Part shown: positions 10,019 to 20,622 of the stretch, in pieces
Layout of the letters: every line of letters begins with the position of its first letter
Numbering within the stretch: position 1 is the first letter of the stretch
Origin: Welwitschia mirabilis
Lineage: Eukaryota > Gnetophyta > Gnetopsida > Welwitschiales
DNA: 25,863 nt
Direction: 5' to 3'
Assembly: GCA_051453625.1 (NCBI GenBank)
Contig: JBOZIK010000001.1
Span: 209,105,572 to 209,131,434 of the forward strand
Notes under the pieces: model-generated
Databases searched by the model: none
What the model saw: the letters and a program-made list of their open reading frames with translations, nothing else
Told to the model about the DNA's origin: nothing
Made by a program: the position numbers and the translations under genes

Positions 10019-10302
10019 TATTCTTTTGAAGAATCCCTTAAGAAGAAAGAGGAGGAAGCATAAAACCTAGTCTCCTCATCTTTCATTGATGAAACAAAAG
10101 CATTTAAAGTAAAGGTCTTTCATGCCTAGGATTAAGAAATACATAAGTCTAATAAGAAGATTTTAGAGAAAGATGTCAAAAGAGAGGCTAAATTTTATCA
10201 ATACTAGTAAGATAATGTAGAACTAAAACAAATTTTAGACACTAAAGAAAAAGAGATTATAATAAAAAATAGAGAAATTTTAAAATAGAAATATTTTATC
10301 TA
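9999..10302 (+). pseudogene. Degenerate charged coiled-coil coding remnant
   Basis: One frame stays protein-like over about 300 bases despite stops. It reads NELKATHYSFEESLKKKEEE, SSSFIDETKAFKVKVFHA, SNKKILEKDVKREAKFYQY, then VELKQILDTKEKEIIIKNRE. The composition is rich in Lys and Glu with a heptad-like pattern. I do not recognise the family. Coiled coils are common in retrotransposon gag proteins, but this one lies after the integrase remnant of the local gypsy debris, so it may come from another insertion. Confidence 0.35.
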
Positions 10303-11539
10303 AGAACTATAGCATTACACTTGAAAAGTGAAAAGGTAAGGTAAAGTTACCAAATAGTAATGAAACTAGTGATAGAAACAAGTATAGCTGCTTAGCTTTA
10401 GATCCCAGTCATTGAACTTACTACTACTAAGATGAGAAGAATTAATAAAGACTTAGAAAAAAAGTATCTTGTGGACTTACTAAAATAAAGATTTATCTCT
10501 TTTTGTACTTTTTAATCATTTTTCTTTTATGTGTTTCATAAGGATCTATAATAAACTTAACATTTTTTATAAGTAATGATATAGGTTTTTTTTGAGAGTA
10601 CCAATTATTAAAATGTATTAAATATAATATAAAAATTGGCTACTATTTTAATAATTTTCTAGAAATTTTTTGTAGAAATAATTTCATGTTATTCTAGTAA
10701 GATAAAATATTATAATCAAATTAATATGCTAATAACTTAAGAAGTCTTATGATGACTAAGTTTTAGTATCCTATGAAAGGTAATTTATAAAATTTAAGAT
10801 AGAACCTAAGCTATGATTTTTTGTTAATAAGTTAGATAAATCGATGATGAAATACATGAAAAATGGTTTGGTAATAAGGATCTTATTAAAAAAAGTAAGT
10901 TTGTGTTAACACTCCATCTTACTAAATATTAAGTTAGGATGTGTGTTGTTTTTTCACGCAAGCATTTTCCATGGAATAAGGATGTTTTTCATGTTGCACT
11001 AAAGGAAGGAGTTTTAGTGTGATGTTATGATTATAAAAGCATGTAGTAAATATAGAATATTATTAAAACTATTTTCTTTTAAGAAACTAACTATCAATAT
11101 TATGAAACCATGAAAAATTGAAATACTATTTGGAGGACTTACACCAACATGAACTTAAGGTTATGTAACAAATGACATACCATTTAGACTTTTGTATATA
11201 GTCAATTTGTTCATATCCATTCAACATGGCTTAAAGAGATATTATCTCTACGAAATGATGAAGGCATGAAATAAATACAAAGTTACGTTACCTCTTACAT
11301 CCATAAGTAATATTGTTTTAATGACTTTGCATTGTCAAAGTTGATGTATTACATTTTTTAAGGGCCCTAGTAAAAAATTAAAAATTAAGAACCTTTCATC
11401 AAAGCTTGATTGATTTTCCTAAAATGATATAGGTTTTGGACTTAGTTTCATACTGTGCAAAGGTTTTGTTTTGTAATAATGGTATACATTTCTAATTATT
11501 ACATAATGTACCATGATAATTTTTATGTCCTATGATCCT
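10303..11539. other. AT-rich stretch with a weak integrase-like phrase
   Basis: Most of this shows no gene. At about 11166-11262 the plus strand reads VTNDIPFRLLYIVNLF. This faintly recalls the TPFxLVYG motif near the end of the gypsy integrase core, and its position before the polypurine tract and LTR copy 3 would fit. The match is short and could be chance. Confidence 0.3.
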
Positions 11540-11550
11540 AGAAAGAGGGA
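11540..11550 (+). promoter_or_regulatory. Candidate polypurine tract
   Basis: agaaagaggga lies directly before LTR-like copy 3, which starts near 11555. A purine run at this place primes plus-strand DNA synthesis in LTR retrotransposons. The position and the plus-strand orientation agree with the gag and integrase remnants. Confidence 0.45.
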
Positions 11551-11554
11551 TATT

Positions 11555-11730
11555 AGTGAATGTCAATAATAACATTAAACTATTAATATATTATAGTGAT
11601 CCTTCCCTAATATCATGACCTATGGAAATTGGCATGTGATATGGGCTCTTACGTCAGTCAATTAGATGATGCCTTGTAGTACCATATGACTAACCCCACC
11701 TACACTAACTTTAACCTTGATTGCACTAAT
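11555..11730 (+). repeat. LTR-like repeat R, copy 3 (5' part only)
   Basis: It begins agtgaatgtcaataataac and follows copy 2 (7824-8010), including cctacactaactttaacc and ttgcactaat. Similarity stops near 11730, so the copy is truncated. With the purine tract before it, it is the best candidate for a 3' LTR of the plus-strand gypsy debris. Confidence 0.6.
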
Positions 11731-14549
11731 ATATATATTGCATATAATAAAGTCATTTATTTTAAATCTTTAAATTTCAAAATAAAGTAGAATTTCTAGC
11801 TTTTAAAGTTCTATTTCATTTCCCATGTCCATTTTTTCAGCTTTTCAAACTTTTTGAACTAACTAAATTTTTTTGATTATGGTAAAATTTAATTACTATT
11901 TTAATAAATTATATTGTTTTTCAACTACCCAATCAACCTAAACATTGTTCTTAAGATTCAAAATATGTTATAAAAATTAGAGAAAACCGTTTTTATAAAA
12001 TACAATACACATATTTATATAACTTAACTTAAAAACATTTCATGTAAATAGAAAGATGAAATATATAGAATCAAAGCATACTTTTAAAGCAGAGAAAGAC
12101 CTTTTGGAAGGAGTCCTATTATGAGAGTAACTTTCTCTAGTAATTAAGCTCATTTAAATCTTAACAAGTCTATTCATAACATCTCTTTTATTTCTCCTTA
12201 TTTTGCTTTAAAGCTTTTGAATCCAGTTCTTATGCCTTCTTGGCATCATTTCACTTTCTTTTCCTATTAGGATAAAGTTAGATTTGAAGTTCTTAATCTT
12301 CATTGTTAAGGTGATTGAGGTAATTCTTCTTCTTATTCTTCTTAATCTCTTAAAGTTTACACTTACCTCTTAAGTGCTAATTTTGATTTGTATTTTCTTT
12401 TTAACCCTTAATAATCTTATCATACCATCTTTTCTACATAAATAGGTTTAAAATAATCACATATCTTAAAAAAATCTCTAGTAAAGATAGGGAGATGTTT
12501 TTAGAATTTCTTCTTAATTATTTTATTACATTAGAGAGGAATTTTTACATTATAAATCTTTTTTCATTTTGTATGCCCTAAATAGAGAATCTGTGCTTCC
12601 CTAAAAGTCTTTATTTAAGAATAAATTATCTTTATTTAGATATATTATTAGAAATATATATCCTTATTCTTAGGATGGTGGGGGTTTGTAATGAAAAAAA
12701 AAGTAAATCTCTTTAACTTGGTTGAAAGTGTTTATCTTTCTTCTCCTTTAAAGTTTTCAAGTTATTTCATCCATGTAGTAAGAACGTATTAACTTAGAAC
12801 TTGTAATATCATTTGGGAAGTAGGTTTGTCTCTTTATTAAAGGGAAGTCTCCTATCCTCTTATTCAACCTTAACAAGTACATAGTAGCATATGACTATGA
12901 ACAATCATGGGATATCCCTTTTAAAATGAATTTCCTAGGCCTGCTAGTTATCTTAGTAAAAGCTTTTAGTGTGATTTTAAAGATAAACAGTAAAAGTCCT
13001 TGGTTTTAGAATAGATACTTTATCACATATTGATAGGTTTAGATTCTATATTTATAAATGAATTATTGAATCTTAATCACTAAATAATTATTTTGAATGA
13101 ATGACTGATATTTTCTATGATATGATTAAATCCTTAAATTTGAATTTATATTTCTTGGTATGTTATTTTTAATAAGAATTATTCTTATTTTTAATGTTTA
13201 ATTCTATTTTCTAAAAAGGATAATTTAAAATTTGAGGGGAAAAAGTTAAGAATCCTAAGTTTGAAATGAGGTGAAAATTTTATTTTCAACATTCTATTTT
13301 TCACCTAAGGTTTTGATTCAATTGATTTATATAATTTAATAATTAGAAATTATGCATATATTTTCAAGATTAATCACTAGAATTAATCATTTTTTATACT
13401 TAGCTTTAAGTGTCTACTCCAAACCATTGAAATCAATCACTCATAATGCTATTAATTAGGTATGGTTCTTCATTAAATTAATTCTTAAGATGAGGGGCTT
13501 TATGTTATAACAACATCAGGAAAACAAGGGTGATTATTTAATTATCTTGATGAAATTAGATTATTCTTTAGAAAGTAATTTATATTAATAATTTAAAATA
13601 ATTATAATAATAATTATGATTCATAATATACATTCCATGTAATGTATTATCATTGTTAAGTTGCATTTCCTTCCTTGATCCAATACTAATATAAAAGAGT
13701 AATTTTCTTAAAGGAAAGAGATGCTTACTTTGACATTTTTCATGCTTTTTATTCTAGATACATATATCTTGCACTATTGTCTAGGCAGTTCATAGATAAT
13801 TAATTATAAGGTCTTCACTCATTGGATCTTTAGAATTACATATAATATATTTAAGCTAGCATATTAGTAGAATATGAATGTAGTTGTAGAAAGATCATCC
13901 ACAAACACTCAATTAGTATTTATACAGATGTTAATATTTTGCATCTTCATATACCATTTGATTCCTTCTCATGTTGACATACTAGTTTTTCTAATTTTCT
14001 AAAACTAGTACAACTAGTGCACTCTCACACCAAGAAACTAGTTTTCATTAGTGATGCCCAACAAAGATATGATAACTTGTACTTACTCAGAATAAGCTTT
14101 TTATAATATGAAGGTATTTTATAATAAAGTCTCACATAATTTTGAAATTTTGAATTTCTGTTCATATATATTAGCAGTTATATTCAAATTTCTTTTTAAA
14201 AATCATATCAAAATCTAGTGTAGAACATCTAGCATGCATAACATAAAGTGAAGCAAATTTAAAATGATAGATTAAGAGTTTCTTTAATCTAATCAATTCC
14301 CAATTAGAAATGTAGTGTAAGGTACCTAAGAGATTAATGTCTTATATTTTTAACTAGTTAAATCATATACTTATCTTACCTTTAAGTTTTAATTACAATA
14401 AACCCCAAAACTTTTGCTTGTTAAAATGTATTTCCTAAATAACATTAATTTTAATTTTAGTTTTCTTTATTCTTATTTGTTTTTATTTTTTCCTTTGTTT
14501 TATAAGTCTAGGTTACAAAAATAGTGTTAAAGTTATGGCTCACAAAAAC
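11731..14549. other. AT-rich stretch of 2.8 kb, no gene recognised
   Basis: No long open frame, RNA gene or copy of the window's other repeats was found. Around 12190-12420 the minus strand has a Lys/Glu-rich, stop-broken phrase (ELDSKALKQNKEK) that could be coiled-coil debris, but this is weak. By position the right part may be the 3' untranslated end of the minus-strand gypsy pol at 14550-16108. Confidence 0.4.
13980..14010. repeat. Perfect 10-bp inverted repeat
   Basis: tactagtttt at 13980-13989 and aaaactagta at 14001-14010 are exact reverse complements around an 11-base spacer. A further aactagtttt-like copy follows near 14036. No U-tract or gene end is nearby to suggest a terminator. 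Confidence 0.75.
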
Positions 14550-15276
14550 AAATTCATGAAAACATTAATTGTTTGACAATTAACTCTAAATCAATGATAA
14601 TCTTAGGACTTAGATTCTTAATAGAACCATAAGGATATTCTTGAAAATACTTGTAATGAATCAATCCAATCAGATACAAGCTTTTAAAAAATTTATATAC
14701 TCTTAGATTATATAGTGAAACTAAATTATTCAATTCAAAATTTTTTTTCTAAGGATGTTTTTATCATAATAGGATTTCATTCTTTATTTTTATATACTTT
14801 TTAGTTTTTATAAGCTTCATTCTTAATTTATTCTAATTCACTTAGATCAAACTTATTAAATTTAAAATCTTCATTAAGGGTTTAATTAAGTTATTTCATG
14901 GATTTAAAAACTTTATGTTCAATTTCTATAGGAAGATGGCAAGCTTTTTAAAAATAAGTCCATCGAATGACATTTCAATGGAGATTTCATAGGTAGTTCA
15001 ATAATCCCAAATAGCATGAATGAGGTAGAGGAACCAATATTTTATGTTAGACTTTATCATTTTCTATAAAAATCTTTTTGACCCTTGATTTGTAACTTCT
15101 ACTTAACCACAAGTTTATGGATGATAACAAGTTGCAATTTTTTTAACTATTCCATGTGCTTTCATAAGATTATTCATTATTCGATTATAAAAATAAGTTT
15201 CTCTATCACTTATGATAGATTTAATATGATCAAAGTGAGATAAAATAAGAACCACTTTAGTGCTATTTATTCTAAT

Positions 15277-15339
15277 TAGAATGGTTTCACACCACTTTAG
15301 AATAGTTTAACACCACTTAATGATAGCTTTACATCATTT
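15277..15339 (-). repeat. Three 21-bp tandem units inside the integrase core
   Basis: Units at 15277-15297, 15298-15318 and 15319-15339 translate on the minus strand as KWCETIL, KWC*TIL and K*CKAII. One such unit matches the normal KWxEAI segment of the gypsy integrase core; the other two are extra. The 21-bp period keeps the frame. Confidence 0.85.
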
Positions 15340-15356
15340 AGTAATGTGATCTATTT

Positions 15357-15392
15357 GTATATATATTTATATATATTTATATGTATGTGTGT
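15357..15392. repeat. TA/TG-rich microsatellite
   Basis: Low-complexity tgtatatatatttatatata run ending in atgtatgtgtgt. It lies between the PPSF phrase and the KWCETI units of the integrase remnant, where the family has a short non-repetitive segment, so it is a secondary expansion. Confidence 0.8.
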
Positions 15393-16856
15393 AAAGGATG
15401 GAGGAATGTCCCAATGAGATATGGCTTAATTTTAAGAATTGAAGAAAGGAAAATCATATATCTCTTTAAAATTCTACCTAAGTGTTGAAACTTATTAAAA
15501 TATTATAATATTCATAATAATATTTAAAAAGAGTTTACTAATAGAGTTTAGATTGAAGAATTTTATGAGAAGTCTTTTTAGTAGAAAAATAACCTTTACA
15601 TAGTTCATCATGTATCAATTTTAAGAAATTTAAGGTTTTAGATTATGGAATGCACCTGCAAATGATTTGATTAGAGTAGTATTATAGACAATGATTATCT
15701 CAAAAGTATTATTTAATTCATGTAATAAACACTTTTATTTTAAGTATTTTAATGATTAGGAAATTTACTAGTAACAAGATAACTAGCTATATTAGAATAC
15801 TAAGATTTCTCTTGTAAACCTAGAATATGTTCATTAGAAAATGAATCATTTATATGTATTCAGTTTAAAGGAGAAGGCAAGTAGGATCTAAAATAATATA
15901 AATAATTAGTAATTAAACTTTCTACTCCTTTCTTATCTTTAATTTCAACTTTAAACTGTTATAGAAGTAAGATCTATTTCATTAATCTAGCTTTAGATTA
16001 TTTCTTATCTAATAGATATTTAAGTGTAAAGTGATTAAAAAAAGATAATGTTTTTTTTACATATAAGATATGATCTAATTTTTTCTAAGGTAAAAATAGT
16101 TATTATTGTAGTGTGAATTTATGCAATCTAGAAATCCCTTAGGAAAATATATAAATCATATATCTTGTAGAAAACACACACTAATATAGACGGAAGTTCA
16201 CCCGAATGTTGTAATCCCAACGAAGGCACTAGGCTCAGAGTTAGAGAATTGATTTTTAAAGGTATTTTTTATTCTTTTATCCTTTACTAACTGAAAGTAA
16301 ATAATAAAGTAAATGCAATACAAGATGAATGAATATAAAATGCAAGTGAATGAAAGTGAAAATGAAATGGATTCACTTGGTTTCTAATCCTTCTGTCATA
16401 AGGACTAGATTCAATCATTTCTATAATAAAGACTATCCTTTCTATAATTTATATCAATCAAGAAGAGTATCTACTAATTCTTAATCAACATAAACTATGA
16501 GATCTATCAAGTAGAATATGCAGTATGCAATATGTAATGAAATGGAAATGCAATGCAAACCTACTACTAACCAAGATCAACCTTAATAAAGGTTTCCCTC
16601 TTGATTTAAATAAATAATTAAACTGTTACTTAACTATGACCAACTTAAATCATAAGGGACATTCGTAGAATTGAAATGAAAAGAGTATTTGTATTAATGG
16701 AAAGAACTTTACATCCACTTACAATAGAATAACAACATCTCAATGGAAGAGACAGAACCTAACACCAAGAAAACCCCTTTTTGTAGCTATTGAATGGACC
16801 TCCTACCTCATAAGCATATCAAGTATAAAATATCATCTGGAAGTGAAGGAGGGAAG

Positions 16857-16866
16857 GGTATTTATA
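16857..16866 (-). promoter_or_regulatory. TATA box of LTR copy A
   Basis: The minus strand reads TATAAATACC followed by CTTCCCTCCTTCACTTCC. A plant-like TATA box at the same place occurs in copy C (25018-25027). It would put the transcription start about 30 bases downstream and leave roughly 0.7 kb of R/U5 before the LTR end. Confidence 0.6.
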
Positions 16867-17153
16867 GTTTTACAATGAGCTATGGCCCTAACCATTTTTT
16901 AAAAAAACCCTAATAGCCTACATGACCTATTTAACACTCTTTACAAGGAAATAAAAATAGTTATCATCCTATATGTTGTCCATACAATAGAGGGGACGAG
17001 GCCGTTTTAATGGCTTGGGTTGTATACCATGTGCTACCATTAGTTTCTTGCGTTATGTGCCATTGTCTTATCTATCATCTGAATGAAAATGCAGATGATG
17101 CCTTATTACCATGTGCTACTATCTGTGTCACAACCTTTGTCCACATAATTAAG

Positions 17154-17197
17154 GGTGTCGTCTAGTATGTCGTGGAGATGACAGTGGCAACGACACC
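17154..17197 (-). repeat. Hairpin in LTR copy A
   Basis: ggtgtcgt at 17154-17161 and acgacacc at 17190-17197 are exact reverse complements. A second perfect stem, atcatctg/cagatgat, lies at 17074-17081 and 17092-17099 with a 10-base loop. Confidence 0.7.
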
Positions 17198-17700
17198 TCT
17201 CCTAAGCTCCTTAAGTAGAGGAGATTGACCTTCTTCATCCTTAGTCTTCCTTCCATATGCTAAGTATCAGAATATATCTGAAATACCTCCCATTATGCCA
17301 AGAATTACATGTTTTCATGATCATTGTATCATCTCTTTATAATCAGCAGAATTGCATCAAAGCCTGTAGAAATATCCTACAAAAGTACTCCAAATACACC
17401 ATCAAATTCCTATAAATTAGCATTGCAAGATAGTCCCTTAGCCTTGTTAGTCCCTGATAAAGTAAGCGATCAACTAGATTGCATGCCAATTTGAGTAAGA
17501 TAATCATCAACTAAAAAATGCAATTTAAGTTTTATTTATTATGTAGGAATAGATGATAACAATTCATTAATACAATTACTACTATAATTATAAGCCCCCT
17601 ACTTAAACTCATCAAAATAGTCCAAATAAATTTCATACACATAATAAGTTAGAGTAATAGTTCAAACAAATGATAATGTAAAGACATAATGCTAAAACTA

Positions 17701-19721
17701 ATATATAAGCTTAAGTAGTAATAATCTCAAAGAAAATGCATGAAAAGCTCATTAATGTTCTCTATAAAGGCAAAGTATAGGAGTAATAATGGCATTATTT
17801 TTTCCTTTAAATGATTAGAAACATAGCTTTATTGAAAAATCAGTGATTGTGCTACCTACTCCTACTAAATAAATTCCATGAAAGGTATTTAAGTAACATG
17901 CAATCATGTCCAAACAGCTCATCATAAATATGTATCATCCAAGCTCAAACTGATGCTTTAAAATTTAAAAATGATAGATTTTTGCTATAATATTTTAGAA
18001 AAAAGCTCGGAGAGCTACCTACCCTCCCCCAATAGGAAAAGCAAGATGTCTTGGATTACACAAAAAAAAAAAAGAATGACTATCGTCCCCTCTATCATGG
18101 AAACAACATACCGTAATGACAGTTTGTAAAATAACTTATTTGGACTGATTAGAAAACATTCTAGAAAAATTTAATAGCAAGTAAGTATTGGAAACATGGT
18201 AGAAAAAATTGAAGGAAGAAAAATATAAAGAATTTACCTTTAAAAATAGAATCATGGAGAAAGATCCTAATAAGATCATAACCATGCATGAAATATAAAA
18301 TGAAATGCTCATAAGTATTCCTCCAATGTGGTCTAGAATCCATGAGTATTTGAAAATATATAAGTGGATGAATGTAAAACCACAAAACCACAGAGCAAAA
18401 ACATTAGCATAAAATAAAAAGATCACACTAATGAAGGGAAAAGAAATGCATTAATTGATAATGTAGAAAATAAAAAAATAGCTCTTATAAAGAAAACCTA
18501 TCAAACAAAATAAAAAGACAACTAGAGAGCTATCAAATGATTAGGTTCTAATTATAATGTGGAAAAGGATACTATAATGACTTTAAAAAATCTCAAACAA
18601 AATAACTAAGAGAAAAACATAATGAAAAATGGACAACTAGGAACATGAATAAGATTTTCTTACCTACCCAAAATTAATCCTTAGTAAAGTCCCTTAAAAG
18701 AAAGCATAAAATCACCTGATAAGAATGCATGACATATTAGAAAAATCCATAAAGTTCCACTCAAATGGGTCATGATAATGATAATGTCAAGTATGTCTAA
18801 TGTTATCAAATAATGAACGATAAGATAAAAAGCTATTAAAACAGGCACTTATAAGCTATCATCTCAAAAACAACACTAGAATCTAGAAAAGTAAAGTAAT
18901 CATGTGGAAGTATTACAAATAAATAAAAATGAGTCTAGAAAACAAGCAATGCCTCTGATGGCACCAGGGATACCACTGATCTCGTAGACTCTAACTGCAA
19001 TTTTATTCTTACCATGATGAGGGAAGTGCAACCACTGTTAGAGGAGTAAGGACCCATACAGTATGGCCAACTGACCCCTAAGTGAAGTTCCCATAGCTAC
19101 CATATCACACTGTCAAAGGCCCCTCTCGAGAATATTTGCCCCGGTGTGCTTGCAATAGGACATCATGAGGGCTATGTTTTAAGATATAACATGAAAGGGC
19201 ATGACCTGAATTTTTTTTTTTTTTCTTTCTTTTTTTTTGATACATAAATTCCACCTGACCAAATACTCATAAGGATAAAATTGAGGTGAGGAGATAAATA
19301 ACAAGAAAGAACATGCTAAAATAACTGATTACTCACACCATTGAAAGAAAAAAAAGAATCAAGACATCTTCCTCCAAAATGAAGTTTATAGACATATGAA
19401 TGTCTGAAACTGGGTGAAGCATATCTTATCATTAAAAATTCCTAAGTAAAATATTTACTAATCATGGTAACTTCATAAAGTAAAACATTAGTCAAGTTGA
19501 AGATGTTCAAGTAATAGCATAACCTTTACCAAAGAATCGACTAAAGAAAATATGAGATAATGGCAGGGGAAAAATTCCAACACAAGTGCTTCTATCATGT
19601 CCAAGGTTAATTAATAGATATTTCAATGATTCTTTAACCTTTTATCCATTAATTTCTAAATTCCTCAAGTATCTAGATTTGAAGTTTCAAGAGAGCCATT
19701 TAAAATGCACTTTTTCTGAAA
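17701..19721 (-). repeat. Family L, copy A (upstream part)
   Basis: The part 18700-19721 aligns closely with 20623-21657, including a relatively GC-richer block around 18950-19190 (tgcctctgatggcacc, then gtggccaactgaccc-like text). The part 17701-18699 has no partner in the window because the other copies are hidden by a gap or the window edge. It could be the U3 part of a very long LTR or the element's 3' untranslated region. A hydrophobic 96-codon frame at 18136-18426 on the minus strand has no family resemblance and I do not call it a gene. Confidence 0.65.
19211..19238 (-). repeat. Poly-pyrimidine tract (polypurine on minus strand)
   Basis: A run of T with two C is followed by gatacataaa. 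The same tract, more broken, is in copy B at about 21149-21174. On the minus strand it is a long purine run, so it could be the polypurine tract before a 3' LTR, but no TG start follows at once. Slippage-prone low complexity is the simpler reading. Confidence 0.4.
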
Positions 19722-19821
19722 NNNNNNNNNNNNNNNNNNNNNNNNNNNNNNNNNNNNNNNNNNNNNNNNNNNNNNNNNNNNNNNNNNNNNNNNNNNNNNN
19801 NNNNNNNNNNNNNNNNNNNNN

Positions 19822-20522
19822 CTATGAGATCTATCAAGTAGAATATGCAATATGCAATATGGAATGGAATGAAAATGCAATGCAAACCTATTACTAACCA
19901 AGTTCAACCTTAACAATGGCTACCCTCATGATCTAAATAAATCATAGAATTGTCACTTAACTATGACCAACTTAAACTATAAGGGACATTCATAAAATTG
20001 GAATGAAAGAATATTTGTATTAATGGAAAAAAATTTACATCCACTTACAACAAAATAACAGCACCCCAATGGAAGAGACATAGCCTAACACCAAGGAAAT
20101 CCCTTTCTGCAGCTACTGGATGGATCTCTTTCCTTCAAGCTTTTATCACAAGAATATCAAGTACTGCAGATANNNNNNNNNNGAACTATAACCCTAGACA
20201 TTGGTGAAGAAAACCCTAGTAGCCCACATAGTCCATTTGACACTCTTTACAATGAAATTTATTGCCGTAATTTAAAAATACTTGTCATCCTATATGTCTT
20301 CCACATGACATAGGGTACGATGCCATCATTTTACCTTGGGTTGTGTTCCCATGTGATATCATTAGCTCCGTGGGTTATACGTGAATGTTACTAATGTCGT
20401 TGTCCTACATGTCATCCAGACAACTTAGGAGACAATGTCTTATCATCATGTGCTGTTATCAGTGCCATAGCATTTATCCACATAATTAAGGTTGTCGTCC
20501 TGCCTATCATGGGGACGATAGT
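19822..20522 (-). repeat. Family L, copy B (end part, incomplete)
   Basis: Aligns with 16495-17180 of copy A and 24645-25380 of copy C, starting ctatgagatctatcaagtag. It is closer to C than to A in the promoter-proximal part (for example ctttctgcagctac and ccttcaagcttttatcac). A 10-base gap at 20173-20182 removes the place where the TATA box should be. It is cut by gaps on both sides, so about 390 bases of the LTR end are missing. Confidence 0.75.
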
Positions 20523-20622
20523 NNNNNNNNNNNNNNNNNNNNNNNNNNNNNNNNNNNNNNNNNNNNNNNNNNNNNNNNNNNNNNNNNNNNNNNNNNNNNN
20601 NNNNNNNNNNNNNNNNNNNNNN

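Larger units (their letters stand above)
14550..16108 (-). pseudogene. Ty3/gypsy pol remnant: RNase H to integrase C-terminus
   Basis: Domains follow in correct minus-strand order. RNase H end: TLEKIRSYL, FTLKYLLDKK, ILLL*QFKVEIKDKKGVES (about 16105-15890). Linker: INDSFSNEHILGLQEKS. Zinc-binding domain: CRCIP, LIHDELCKGYFSTKKTSHKI (about 15690-15560), with a His position now Tyr. Integrase core: a KWCETI phrase, then SIISDRETYFYNRIMNNLM with its catalytic Asp, then KIATCYHP*TCG*VEVTNQ with its catalytic Glu (about 15350-15060). C-terminal part: HLPIEIEHKVFKSMK, YKYFQEYPYGSIKN (GPY-like), ending near 14550. Together they would copy RNA and insert the element's DNA. The wording is closest to Athila/Tat-type plant gypsy. 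Stops are frequent. Reverse transcriptase is missing because the sequence switches to an LTR at 16109. Confidence 0.9.
16109..17700 (-). repeat. Long LTR family L, copy A (end part)
   Basis: Aligns along its whole length with 24254-25863. Shared landmarks include agttcaccc..gtcgtaac, the tatgagatctatcaa region, the tatagttttacaat region, several gtcgtcc/ggacgat motifs and the catcaaattcctacaaattg region. Its left end abuts the gypsy RNase H remnant directly. The right-hand copy C has a primer-binding site beside the same end, so on the minus strand this is the 3' end of an LTR. It was probably inserted into the gypsy pol at 16108. The exact first base is uncertain by about 3 bases. Confidence 0.75.

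Noticed and set aside
18061-18072. Poly-A run as a retroposon tail
   Set aside because: It is short and sits inside the family L repeat, with no target duplication or SINE/LINE body next to it.
18136-18426. Hydrophobic 96-codon minus-strand frame, possible membrane or envelope-like protein
   Set aside because: It lies within a repeat block and has a low-complexity Phe/Leu/Ile composition expected from AT-rich DNA. It shows no envelope features, and no second copy is available to test conservation.
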